From Bradyrhizobium forestalis (GTDB taxonomy: Bacteria > Pseudomonadota > Alphaproteobacteria > Rhizobiales > Xanthobacteraceae), in contig NZ_PGVG01000016.1 of the NCBI RefSeq assembly GCF_002795245.1, positions 62,001 to 126,000 on the forward strand: a stretch of DNA of 64,000 nucleotides. Direction: 5' to 3'. Positions 8,672-17,659 of this stretch are shown in pieces. The position numbers and the translations under genes were made by a program. How positions within the stretch are numbered: the first letter of the stretch is position 1; the number at the start of each line of letters is the position of its first letter. The notes under the pieces are model-generated. The model did no database searches, had not been told where the DNA came from, and worked only from the letters and a program-made list of their open reading frames with translations.

Positions 8672-11344
8672 ATGCGTAGCCCGATCAGCGGTTTAGAACG
8701 TTCAGCCCCTCAGTTTACCATCGGCAGCATAGCGCTGGCCGTGGTAACACTGGCTTGCTTGTACCTTCACGCGCATTTCGCCGCGACGGCGTTCGCCTAT
8801 TTGTTAGTGGTATTGCTGTTTTCGTTGATGGGCAGCTTCATCGCGTCGTCCGCGCTTTGCATCGTAGCCATCGCTGCCCTCGCTTACTACTTTGCGCCGC
8901 CGGCGTTCAGCCTGCGAATCGATGACCCCCAAGATCTGCCGGTGGTTGTTGCATTCTTTATCGCCTCGATTGTGGGAGCGCACCTGATCGGAAAGCTCCG
9001 CCAGGAAAGAGAGGCTGCGCGTGTGGTTGCGGCCAAGCTTCAGCGGAGTGCGGCCGATTTGGAGGATCGCGAAAAACGCTGGCGCGCCATCTTCGAGCAC
9101 AATCCGGCTATGTACTTCATGGTCGATGAAGCCGGCATTGTCCTCAACGTCAATACGCTCGGCGCGACACAACTAGGCTATCCTCGTACCGAACTGATCG
9201 GTCGATCCGTGCTGGACGTATTTCTCGAGGAGGATCGCGCGTTCGTTCGCGAATGCGTTCGGACGTGCCTTGAGGATGTCGGACAAACGCGCACGTGGGA
9301 CGTCCAGAAAGTCAGGAAGGACGGCTCGGTGTTGTGGGTGCGTGAAAACGCCAAAGCCATGCTCTGGGGCGATGAGCAGCCCATTGTCCTTATCGCCTGC
9401 GAAGATATCACGGAGCGAAGGCGGACCGAACTTGCCCTGCAGCGGAGCGAAGCACATTTGGCCCAGGCGCAGGAGTTGAGCCACACAGGCAGCTTTAGCT
9501 GGAATCCCGCTACGGGCGAAGCCTTCTGGTCAAGGGAAACCTTTCGGATTTTCCAATTAGTTCCAGAGACGGTGCCGCCGGGGCCGCAGCTCGTCGTTGA
9601 GCGCACTCATCCAGATGATAGGGCTTCGGTTAAGGAAATTATCGATCGCGCGATGCGAGACCTGAGCGATTTCGAGCACGAATACCGGCTTCTGCTACCG
9701 GACGGCTCGGTTAAGCACATTCATGCGCAGGCACGAGCGACCAGGACAGCCTCTGGTGACATCGAGTTTGTTGGGGCGGCTACGGATATTACGGCGGCGA
9801 GGCGAGCAGAACAACAGCTGCGCCGCAGCGAGGCCTATCTGGCCGAAGCCCAGCATCTCACTCACACGGGCAGCTGGTCCTGGGACGTCCACGCTGTAGA
9901 TTTCATTTATCGCTCCGCTGAGGTCGATCGCCTGTTTGGATTTAACCCACAAGAGCCGGTTTCGATAGACACTATTCGATCGCGCATCCATCCGGAAGAC
10001 TTGCCACTGTTACAGGAGGTGCAACGTCAGGCGATTGAACACAAGGAGGGCCGGTTCGAATATGATTTTCGTATCCTTCTACCAGATGGCGGGATGAGAC
10101 GCATACACTCCGTTGCGCACGTGGTGGTCGGCAGCGATGGTAACGTCAGCGAGTTGATCGGAACACATATGGATGTGACCGAGCAACACGCAGCTAGGGA
10201 ACGCCTGGAAAACACACTTGCCGCGCTGCGCGAAAGCGAACAGCGCTTTCGCGACTACGCCGAAACAGCTTCCGACTGGCTCTGGGAGACCGGGCCGGAT
10301 CATCAGGTCACTCACCTATCCGAGCACACCAGCGCTGCGGGAATTTTGGCGACAGGATTGATGGGCCTGCTTCGCTGGGACATTGCGTGCGACGTCGAAG
10401 AGGAACCCGAGAAGTGGCGGCAGCATTGGGCGACGTTGGAGGCCCATCTTCCGTTCCGGGATCTCGTCTACCGCACCGTGAATCGGACTGGTTCTCCGAT
10501 CTACGTCCGCACGAGTGGCAAGCCTTTTTTCGATGGAAAGGGCAATTTTCTCGGCTACCGTGGCGTCAGCACTGACATCACCGCTACCATTCGCGCCGAT
10601 CAAGCCGAACAAGAACTACGAAAGGCACAGGCGGAGCTTGCCCATGTGACGCGTGTAACGACGTTAGGAGAGCTGACAACCTCCATCGCCCACGAAATAA
10701 ACCAGCCACTCGCCGCTATTATCAGCAACGCCGATGCGTGCCTCGGTTGGATGGGGCGGAAAGCTCCTAATCTTCCCGCCGCGCGCTCTTCGGTGGAGTG
10801 GATCATCGAAGACGCAATCCGGGCAAGCGAGGTGATCCGTCGTGTTCGCGCGCTCGCGAAGAAAGGCGAGATTGAGATGGTGCCGCTCGATATCAACGAG
10901 GTCGTTAAGGACGTCATTGCGCTGGTAACACGAGAGCTGGTGAGCCACCGAGTGACGTTACGAACCGAGTTGACGGCAGGGCTGCCTACGATCCTTGGCG
11001 ATCGGATTCAGCTACAACAGGTGATTATCAATCTGGTGATGAACGGAATAGAAGCCATGGACGCAGTTACAGACCGGACGCGCGAACTGCTGATTCAATC
11101 ATCAAAGGACGATGTGGGACAAGTCCAGCTTGCCGTGACCGATTGCGGCGTCGGCATCGCCGAGAACGACGCGGACCGCGTCTTGGATCCCTTCTTCACC
11201 ACCAAATCGACTGGCCTTGGAATGGGTCTTTCGATCTGCCGGTCGATCGTGGAAGCTCATGGAGGACGACTGTCACTGGTCCACAAAAATGGACCGGGCG
11301 CGACGTTCCAGTTTGCCCTGCCGCTGCATAAGGAGGTCTCGTGA
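8672..11344 (+). CDS. nodV: Two-component sensor histidine kinase NodV (plant isoflavonoid response)
   Basis: The 890-residue protein is a membrane sensor kinase, about the length of Bradyrhizobium NodV, which acts with NodW in response to host isoflavones to help switch on nod genes. Residues about 14-110 hold several hydrophobic segments. Four PAS-type sensor units follow (about 135-265, 270-385, 395-515 and 535-655), each ending in a DIT or DVT motif. The kinase core starts near 660: the phospho-accepting histidine is H674 in SIAHEINQPL, the N box is INLVMNGIEAM, and the ATP lid is DCGVGIAEND with FFTTKSTGLGMGLSICR. The C-terminus overlaps nodW by four bases (GTGA), indicating coupled translation. 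NwsA-type paralogues exist, but the neighbouring 227-residue regulator and the nod genes favour NodV. Confidence 0.88.
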   Translation: MRSPISGLERSAPQFTIGSIALAVVTLACLYLHAHFAATAFAYLLVVLLFSLMGSFIASSALCIVAIAALAYYFAPPAFSLRIDDPQDLPVVVAFFIASIVGAHLIGKLRQEREAARVVAAKLQRSAADLEDREKRWRAIFEHNPAMYFMVDEAGIVLNVNTLGATQLGYPRTELIGRSVLDVFLEEDRAFVRECVRTCLEDVGQTRTWDVQKVRKDGSVLWVRENAKAMLWGDEQPIVLIACEDITERRRTELALQRSEAHLAQAQELSHTGSFSWNPATGEAFWSRETFRIFQLVPETVPPGPQLVVERTHPDDRASVKEIIDRAMRDLSDFEHEYRLLLPDGSVKHIHAQARATRTASGDIEFVGAATDITAARRAEQQLRRSEAYLAEAQHLTHTGSWSWDVHAVDFIYRSAEVDRLFGFNPQEPVSIDTIRSRIHPEDLPLLQEVQRQAIEHKEGRFEYDFRILLPDGGMRRIHSVAHVVVGSDGNVSELIGTHMDVTEQHAARERLENTLAALRESEQRFRDYAETASDWLWETGPDHQVTHLSEHTSAAGILATGLMGLLRWDIACDVEEEPEKWRQHWATLEAHLPFRDLVYRTVNRTGSPIYVRTSGKPFFDGKGNFLGYRGVSTDITATIRADQAEQELRKAQAELAHVTRVTTLGELTTSIAHEINQPLAAIISNADACLGWMGRKAPNLPAARSSVEWIIEDAIRASEVIRRVRALAKKGEIEMVPLDINEVVKDVIALVTRELVSHRVTLRTELTAGLPTILGDRIQLQQVIINLVMNGIEAMDAVTDRTRELLIQSSKDDVGQVQLAVTDCGVGIAENDADRVLDPFFTTKSTGLGMGLSICRSIVEAHGGRLSLVHKNGPGATFQFALPLHKEVS

Positions 11345-12024
11345 CAGGACGATTTGACTCGCCAGGTGAACGCAGCAACGCCAAGGCCTCGACAAAGGCG
11401 ATCGTCTTCGTCGTCGAGGATGACATCTCGATGCGTCGCTCGCTTACGAACCTTTTTCAATCGGTAGGGTTAGACGTCGTTGCATTCGGATCGGCTCGCG
11501 AAATGCTGCAGAGCACAATTCCAGACGTTATTAGCTGTCTAGTTCTTGATGTCCGGCTGCCGGGCTTGAGCGGCCTTGACTACCAGACCGAGCTAGCAAG
11601 GTTGAACATACATATTCCGATCATTTTCATTACCGGCCATGGCGACATTCCCATGACTGTCAGGGCCATGAAGGAAGGAGCGGTCGACTTTCTCAGCAAA
11701 CCGTTTCGCGATCAGGAACTGCTTGATGCCGTGATTGCGGCGACCGAACGCGATCGCAAAAGACGGGAGGCTCAGCAGATCGTCGCGAACCTGCAGTCTC
11801 TATTTGAGACCTTAAGCCCACGCGAGCAGGGGGTGATGAAACTGGTCGCTGCCGGCCTGATGAACAAGCAGGTAGCCGCCGAGCTTGGGCTCGCCGAGAT
11901 TACGGTCAAGATCTACCGAGGACACGTAATGAAGAAGATGCGTGCGCGGTCGCTGGCCGACTTGATCAGAATGACTGAGACGCTGGGAATTCGCGCCAAT
12001 CGTCCCGAACAAACCCAAGTATGA
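11341..12024 (+). CDS. nodW: Response regulator NodW (FixJ/LuxR-type output)
   Basis: The 227-residue regulator has an N-terminal receiver with the acidic pair in VVEDDISM, the phosphorylation site D70 in CLVLDVRLPG, the switch threonine in FITGHGD and the lysine in LSKPF. A linker rich in charged residues leads to a LuxR/FixJ helix-turn-helix (about 160-215: LSPREQGVMKLVAAGLMNKQ and onward). The length and the position of Asp70 agree with known NodW. Its GTG start lies inside the nodV stop (GTGA overlap), so the kinase and regulator are translationally coupled. Phosphorylated NodW is known to activate nodulation genes alongside NodD1. Confidence 0.9.
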   Translation: MTGRFDSPGERSNAKASTKAIVFVVEDDISMRRSLTNLFQSVGLDVVAFGSAREMLQSTIPDVISCLVLDVRLPGLSGLDYQTELARLNIHIPIIFITGHGDIPMTVRAMKEGAVDFLSKPFRDQELLDAVIAATERDRKRREAQQIVANLQSLFETLSPREQGVMKLVAAGLMNKQVAAELGLAEITVKIYRGHVMKKMRARSLADLIRMTETLGIRANRPEQTQV

Positions 12025-12109
12025 TTTTACAATTTCATCAGTCGAGCCCACTTTGCGCCGAAGGTCGCTAATGCTTGGCGCCGCTATTCCCCCTTCAGGA
12101 GGGCTCGTC

Positions 12110-12496
12110 GTGTTCACGCCTTTGATTTCCGTCGTTGACGACGACGCCTCAGTCCGTGCGGCGGCAGAAAATCTTTTGAAATCGCGTGGCTACATCGCCC
12201 AAATATTTGCGTCGGCCGAGGAACTCCTGAGGTCCCCGCAATTGGACGAGACATCCTGTGTCATTACCGATGTGCAGATGTCGGCTATGAACGGCCTGGA
12301 GCTGTTGGCGGAGATGCGGACACGTGGTTACGACGCACCATTCATTTTCATTACGGCTTTCCCCAACGACCGCGTGCGCGCGTCAGCGCTGGGCGCCGGA
12401 GCGATTGGCTTCCTCGCCAAACCCTTTGCCGGACAAGCGTTGATCGAGTGCCTCGACACCGCACTGAACGCGTATGACGGCCGAGGCGGCATCTGA
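12110..12496 (+). CDS. Single-domain response regulator (receiver only) downstream of nodW
   Basis: The product of 128 residues is a bare CheY-like receiver: an acidic cluster in SVVDDDASV, the acceptor D54 in CVITDVQMS, a switch threonine in FITAFPN and a lysine in LAKPFAG. There is no output domain. The start was placed at the GTG at 12110 because an AGGAGGG site lies at ideal spacing; in-frame starts further upstream (TTG 12053, ATG 12071) have none. It lies 85 bases after nodW on the same strand and may be co-transcribed, so it could draw phosphate from NodV or feed another output. Its sequence is of the FixJ-receiver group. The partner is unknown. Confidence 0.8.
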   Translation: MFTPLISVVDDDASVRAAAENLLKSRGYIAQIFASAEELLRSPQLDETSCVITDVQMSAMNGLELLAEMRTRGYDAPFIFITAFPNDRVRASALGAGAIGFLAKPFAGQALIECLDTALNAYDGRGGI

Positions 12497-13306
12497 TGCA
12501 ATCAACCTGCGGCTTGAATTGATGTCCGAACTAAACGCTCCACGCGTCGATCTCGCCACCGATCAACCTACTTCGAGGGCTGGAAGGGCACACTAGCTTG
12601 TCTCATTCTGTAGGTCGACGGTCAACGTAATGCTCACCCAAAGCAATCGACGACCCTAAGCACTTCTTAACTCGTCCGGATCGAGGCTATATACTCCGTT
12701 GCAGTCGGGGAAGGCGCGAGAGCGCTCGACAAAGCAAGAGATTGGCTGTTCGGAGCCCGACGGCAGTGACGATGATAACGGACCTTCGCCCAGGACAACC
12801 GCCTCGCGTGTTGTATTGAGGCTTTTCTGGCAAAAGAGCACTGCACGATGCTCGTGCTCACGGCGCCGTTATATCCGTTGACGCGTGCCGGCCGTCTTGT
12901 CCATCGGGCGCCGCCTCGCTGTATATTTCTTTGCCCACCGACTCACGGCAGGCGCCCACGCCGTTACTACTTCGTAGACCGTTATCTGTAGAAGACTTCT
13001 GCCTCCAAGCCGTCCAACGTGCTCGGCGCACACACGCCCGGCCCCTCGGCGGCGGGGCGCACTTTGGCGGCACCCCATGCAGGTCCTCGCCGCAGCGAGC
13101 ATTGCCGCAATTGCCTTGCGCAGTGCGCTCCTACTTCCAACGCTCACACAACTCAGCAAGCGCTAGGCCAAGTAGACTCTTGGGCAGTCTTCTGAGCCAA
13201 CTCGGAGGAACTCTCAGCCGAAAAGGCGATAAACGCAGAGGAGCCCGGAGCAGGCCAGATTAGTCTAGTCTACTCGATCGGGACCCAATCAGCGGTGATC
13301 TCATGG
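12497..13306. other. Intergenic region between the nodW cluster and nopP
   Basis: About 0.8 kb in which I see no gene, RNA or clear terminator. The flanking genes converge on it from both sides. Short open frames look like shadows of non-coding sequence. Confidence 0.4.
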
Positions 13307-14123
13307 TCACATAAAATCATCCTGATAATCGTATGTTGAGGTGCTCGCTGGGATCTCCGTACCACTACCTTCACTGTCGTCAGCTTTGGAAAGATACCGC
13401 GCAGCAGTGCCTTTTCGCTGCCATTCGCCGTCGCTATTTCTTACCCACTTGTCTGACTTCTCTGGGTCGAGAACCATGTTGTCGGCGTCAACCTCGACGA
13501 AGCCCATCTTTGCCGCACGGGCTCTTGCTTCCGGATTAGCCGGCCGCGAATTGAGCAGCGGCTGTTCGCCGTCTAGTCGAAGCTGGTGCTCGAGCAGGAT
13601 ATCGCCAGCGTTCTCGACAAGTGGATGAACGACTTGAAGATCCACAGTAGAGGTAGTCCCGTGGCGTCCAGGAAACAGCTTCTTCCACCTTTTGACGTCG
13701 AACTCGGTCATGCTGTCGCCGCCTTCCATTCTTAGAAGTCCGACGCTCTTGTTGCCCAATTGGTGGCTGAAGTACCGCGCATTCTCGGAATCTCGGGTCG
13801 TCCCGTAGTCTTTGGCAACTTCTGCAGTTCGCTTCGCCTTGGCGGAGACGAAGTCGGAGTACTCAGGCGATGTACTTGATTTCATCGCCATGATAGGCCT
13901 TCGCGGCTTCTCGCAATGAGTGACGATCCTCGAACTCTATTATGGGAGGGGTTGAAACGAGCGAATACGGTCTTGTTGCCGAAGATGAACTGCCACTCGA
14001 GCCAGATTCGGCTAAGCGCATATTGGCGAACGCATCCGCAACATTGGCTGCGTCCATTTGCTCATCAGTTTCGGCAAGGTGAGCGGATTGGAAGTAGGAC
14101 GAGCCATTGATCCGATTATACAT
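13307..14123 (-). pseudogene. nopP: NopP-type type III secreted effector, frameshifted
   Basis: Two overlapping minus-strand frames together give a NopP-like protein, a rhizobial effector secreted by the symbiotic type III system that can decide compatibility with certain soybean genotypes. The first frame (14123-13863) starts MYNRINGSSY and runs to HGDEIK before a stop. The second (from about 13891) continues with SSTSPEYSDFVSAKAKRTAE to a DYQDDFM end. Loss of one copy of a tandem TCAAG would explain the break exactly: adding five bases restores a single frame of 273 residues, the usual NopP size. As written, only an 86-residue N-terminal peptide with the secretion region would be made. It may be a true null allele, a slippage variant or a sequencing error. 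The family name rests on remembered similarity. Confidence 0.7.
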
Positions 14124-14610
14124 GGCGATTGGTGCCCCCGCCGGACATACATTTCCGCATCTAGTTTAGGCTTGGTAGGCCCAGCGGCGCTGATAGGGAG
14201 CCTGGCTTACCAAAACCTGACGTGGCCGCCCTCACGTTGACTTGTCATAGGGCTTCCTTCTAAACGACACGGGGGCACGCTCGTGCCATCGTACGCATCC
14301 GACGGGGCTTCGTCGTATGCGTACGTGCCATCGGCATTCGTCAGGTTTGATGAGAGGCCACGAACAGCTCCGAGGAAGCTCCTTTATCAGGGAATTTGGT
14401 TGATCGCTGATTGACCTACCGACGCCAATCGGATCGTACTCTTTTCGGAGTTCCGCCGCGCCGCCTTATATCCAGGTTTTCTTTTCAACGTTCGAGTTGA
14501 GCTCGCGGACCGCCTTCCATAGACTGGCCGATTTCCAGACTTTGAGCATTCGCCTGCCCCAGAGACGTAGTCTAACGTCGATTCCTGGAAGCGCGACCGC
14601 GCGTTCGGCT
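14124..14610. other. Region upstream of nopP, possible TtsI-type half sites
   Basis: No gene is visible. At 14366-14380 the sequence AGCTCCGAGGAAGCT has AGCT arms with tts-box-like spacing, 243 bases before the nopP ATG. The central TCG is out of register with the tts consensus, so this is only a weak candidate. Confidence 0.2.
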
Positions 14611-14745
14611 TCAACGCTCATTTATCCAAATCCGCATTTCGCCTTCGCCGCGGTTAGCCCAGCTGAACCACGGAATGAATGTCAGCCGCTGCGGTTCTAG
14701 CTGTCCAGGCACTTTGTCGTACTGATAAAGCGCCGCATCTCCAGA
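14611..14745 (-). other. Out-of-frame C-terminal tail of the GH127 gene
   Basis: In another minus-strand frame this stretch reads SGDAALYQYDK onward to PWFSWANRGEGEMRIWINER and a stop. The WANRG-GEM ending is the normal C-terminus of GH127 enzymes. One lost base near 14743-14750 disconnects it from the upstream gene; restoring it would give 654 residues. Confidence 0.75.
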
Positions 14746-16574
14746 ATGCGTGTGTTGCAACCGCGCCCGCCGGCCTGAAGCAAGATCTTGCCACTAAAGA
14801 GACCAGTTCCTTCGACAAGGGAAAACCGAGTGTCTGCATTAAGCCAAACGTTGTGTAACTCGGTCCCGTTGTCGGCCTCCTCCAGACAATAAATTAAAGG
14901 GCCACGCTGGATGGCCACCTTGCCGGCCAAATTGCGAAGTTGTGGATGGCCGTATACGCGACGCACTTGCATTGGCAGCGATAGTTTGACGCGATCTCCC
15001 TGCCGCCATGTTCGGCGAATGTGCAAATAGCCCTTGCGCGGCTCGCAATTCACAGACTCGCCGTTCACGCTCGCCTGCGGCGCGCTGCACCATTCCGGCA
15101 GGCGCAGGGCGAGCGTGTGGGCAATTTGCGGCGCGGATTCGACTGCGATTTCCACCTCGTCTCTCCAGGGATAGCTGCCGCTTATGAGCAACCGCAGCGC
15201 ATGTCCGTCCACGGATACTGCCACCCTATTACCAACGTAGAGATTTACATAGAGCGCGTCGGTGCTTGGCGTGTAGATGTAATGACCAATCGATGTGAAA
15301 AGGCGTGCGATGTTCGGTGGGCAGCACGCGCAACCAAACCAGCGTCGTCGCGCCGGCGAGACGTGATTGTAGACGCCATTAGACCTCAGCGTTTTGGGAT
15401 GCACTTCGAGCGGGTTAACATAGAAATAGTGACGCCCGTCAAACGCGACACTGCCGAGAACGGTATTGTAGAGCGCGCGCTCCATCACGTCGGCATAGCT
15501 ACCGTCCAGTTCCATCTCCAGCATACGGCGCGCGAACATCATCAGGCCAATCGACGCACAACTTTCCGCGTACGCCGTATCATTTGGCAAATCGTAATCG
15601 CTGCTGAACGCTTCTTCCGCGCCTTGCGAGCCGATGGCTCCGGTAATATAGATCTGGCGTTGAACCATGTTTTGCCATAGCCGTAGGCAAGTTTGGCGCT
15701 GCTGCTCGTTCTGGCGCAGACGCGCGAGATGAGCTACTGCCGTCATGAGGTATACAAAACGAACCGCATGACCGGTCGCAGTCCGCTGCTCCGAAAGCGG
15801 CAAGTGCGCTTGGCTATATGCTTTGTTTTTTATCATCCAAGGCGTGCCGTCGGATTTGTGGACGCAGGATTGCTGGCGCTTCTCATACTCAATGTCGTAA
15901 AAGTGTGGCTCCCTGCCGCGCTGCTCCACGAAATAATTGGCTAGCGTGAGATATCGCTGTTCCTTTGTCGCTTCGTAGAGTCGTGCCAACGCAAGTTCGA
16001 TTTCCGGATGGCCATCATAGCCGTGCAACTGATCGCGCTCTGGGCCGAAAACTGTGCAGAGATGGTCAGCAAGCCTGCAAACGACCTCCAGCAATCGCCG
16101 TTTGCCAGTCCCCTTAAAGAATGCGACACCCGCTTCAATCAAGTGGCCAGCACAATAAAGCTCGTGGCACTCCGTTAGGTTGGTCCAGCGCTCCTGAGGC
16201 GCGTTCAGTATGAAATAAGTATTGAGATAACCGTCGCCGCATTGGGCGGCCGCAATCAATTCAATCAGCTCATCGACGGCTTTCTCCAGTTCTGGATTTG
16301 GTGCCTGGCATAGCGACCATGCAGCCGCCTCAAGCCATTTTGCGACGTCACTGTCCTGAAAAACCGTGCCATGGAACTCGCCCCTCGCACGTCCGGCAGC
16401 AAGGCGGAAGTTCTCTACCGCGTGACTCGGTATCACCTCGGGATCGCGATCGTTTAGCACCTCCCATTGGTAGGGAATTGCCACTTCCCTGACCAGCTGC
16501 TGGCATTGCCCAATCAGTGGATCCGAGACCTGTAGGTTCTGAAGATCGACTTCGGCCACACTCGGATCATTCAT
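14697..16574 (-). CDS. GH127 family beta-L-arabinofuranosidase, frameshifted near its 3' end
   Basis: The 625-residue product belongs to glycoside hydrolase family 127 (DUF1680), cysteine-dependent enzymes that release beta-L-arabinofuranose from hydroxyproline-linked arabinans of plant glycoproteins. Key features are a glutamate region GSQGAEEAFSSDYDLPND near residue 318, YAESCASIG, and the zinc and nucleophile cysteines in WFGCACCPPNIAR near residue 415. The barrel spans most of the first 450 residues, with beta-rich domains after it. The ATG at 16574 has a strong AAGGAGG site. The last 17 or so residues (from about NTRIL) are off-family because the true tail lies in another frame. No signal peptide is seen, so the enzyme would act in the cytoplasm on imported glycans unless exported otherwise. 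Confidence 0.85.
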   Translation of the reverse strand: MNDPSVAEVDLQNLQVSDPLIGQCQQLVREVAIPYQWEVLNDRDPEVIPSHAVENFRLAAGRARGEFHGTVFQDSDVAKWLEAAAWSLCQAPNPELEKAVDELIELIAAAQCGDGYLNTYFILNAPQERWTNLTECHELYCAGHLIEAGVAFFKGTGKRRLLEVVCRLADHLCTVFGPERDQLHGYDGHPEIELALARLYEATKEQRYLTLANYFVEQRGREPHFYDIEYEKRQQSCVHKSDGTPWMIKNKAYSQAHLPLSEQRTATGHAVRFVYLMTAVAHLARLRQNEQQRQTCLRLWQNMVQRQIYITGAIGSQGAEEAFSSDYDLPNDTAYAESCASIGLMMFARRMLEMELDGSYADVMERALYNTVLGSVAFDGRHYFYVNPLEVHPKTLRSNGVYNHVSPARRRWFGCACCPPNIARLFTSIGHYIYTPSTDALYVNLYVGNRVAVSVDGHALRLLISGSYPWRDEVEIAVESAPQIAHTLALRLPEWCSAPQASVNGESVNCEPRKGYLHIRRTWRQGDRVKLSLPMQVRRVYGHPQLRNLAGKVAIQRGPLIYCLEEADNGTELHNVWLNADTRFSLVEGTGLFSGKILLQAGGRGCNTRILEMRRFISTTKCLDS

Positions 16575-17659
16575 CGCGTTCCTCCTTGGAGTGTGGCGAA
16601 CGGAGAATAGCCCGGCAAGCCACCTCACCACGATTGCGTTATTGAGCTTGTCGTCCTGAGATTTGCGGCTGCACACTCGTACTCTCGGTGCGAAGCTTCA
16701 AAACGATAGAAATGGAGAGGCTGCCCTAAGGCGCCGCCATCCCAGACATGCGTTGACACCAGTCGGTCGAGGAGCGGGACAGCAAATCCCGTGCCCAGAA
16801 TAAGAAGCGGTTCTTCTGGTCAACCAGATCTGCGGCTCGCCGTAGGAACTGATGCGATCGCTGGCCCACCAACAGGATTTGCCAGTCGTGCTAAATCCCG
16901 CGTCGCCGCAAGGCTGGTCGCTCTTGCTATACGAGCGTGTCAGCCGTCGCTGGATTATATAATAACTAGTAGTACTCTCCTGCCGCTACAGCCGGGTGCC
17001 GCGTCCTTCCGGTGCGGCGCCCCCTGCACTTGGTTTTAGGCCCTCGACCTTGCGCGGGAATGTCCGGTTTCTAACAATCCATTTGGTGACACGTAGCAGC
17101 TGGGAGCGCCGCCGCGACGCGTATGGTCCAACAGGATTGCGTGAGCCGCTGGTACGCGCGATTTAAGCGGCAAACTGCACTGCATCCTAAGAAATGGTCC
17201 CCGTGGTGGAAGCGCACGCTCAACGTGCACGACATAGGATGGATGAACGTAAGTTGTCGCGCGTATGCGCTGCCAGTGAATAAGCCGCGACGGGCGGCCC
17301 GAAGCTGTTGTGTGCACCGACTTCGGCTTCAGCAGGTGGGAGGATGGATCAGAGAGTATCTTTTGTCCATCGAGCTTCAAGCTGATTTGGCCCTGCAAGG
17401 CAGATGGCAGGCCGGATAACCGAGAGCCGACTTGGATCTCCCAATGGTCAGTAATTCCCATCGACCGTTCCTCTCGAACGACAGGAAGGTAACGCTCGCC
17501 CCCATTGGCGTTAGTCGGTTGACGATGATGACGCAAGCAGGACTGACTCTGCTCATCGAGCTGGATCGGTCTATGATGGACCTGTTGATACTGGGATCGT
17601 TCTCCTTGAACTCGCCCACGCCATTAGTGGCCTCAATGCTTCGAAATAACACTGCCGCC
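16575..17659. other. Intergenic region between the GH127 gene and nodM
   Basis: About 1.1 kb. A 166-codon minus-strand frame (17036-17536) has no recognisable domain and no ribosome site that I trust. No nod box, tts box or sigma-54 promoter was found ahead of the GH127 gene. Confidence 0.4.

Noticed and set aside
14366..14380. tts-box-like AGCT arms upstream of nopP
   Set aside because: The arms are present but the conserved TCG centre is out of register; kept only as a weak note in the gap entry.
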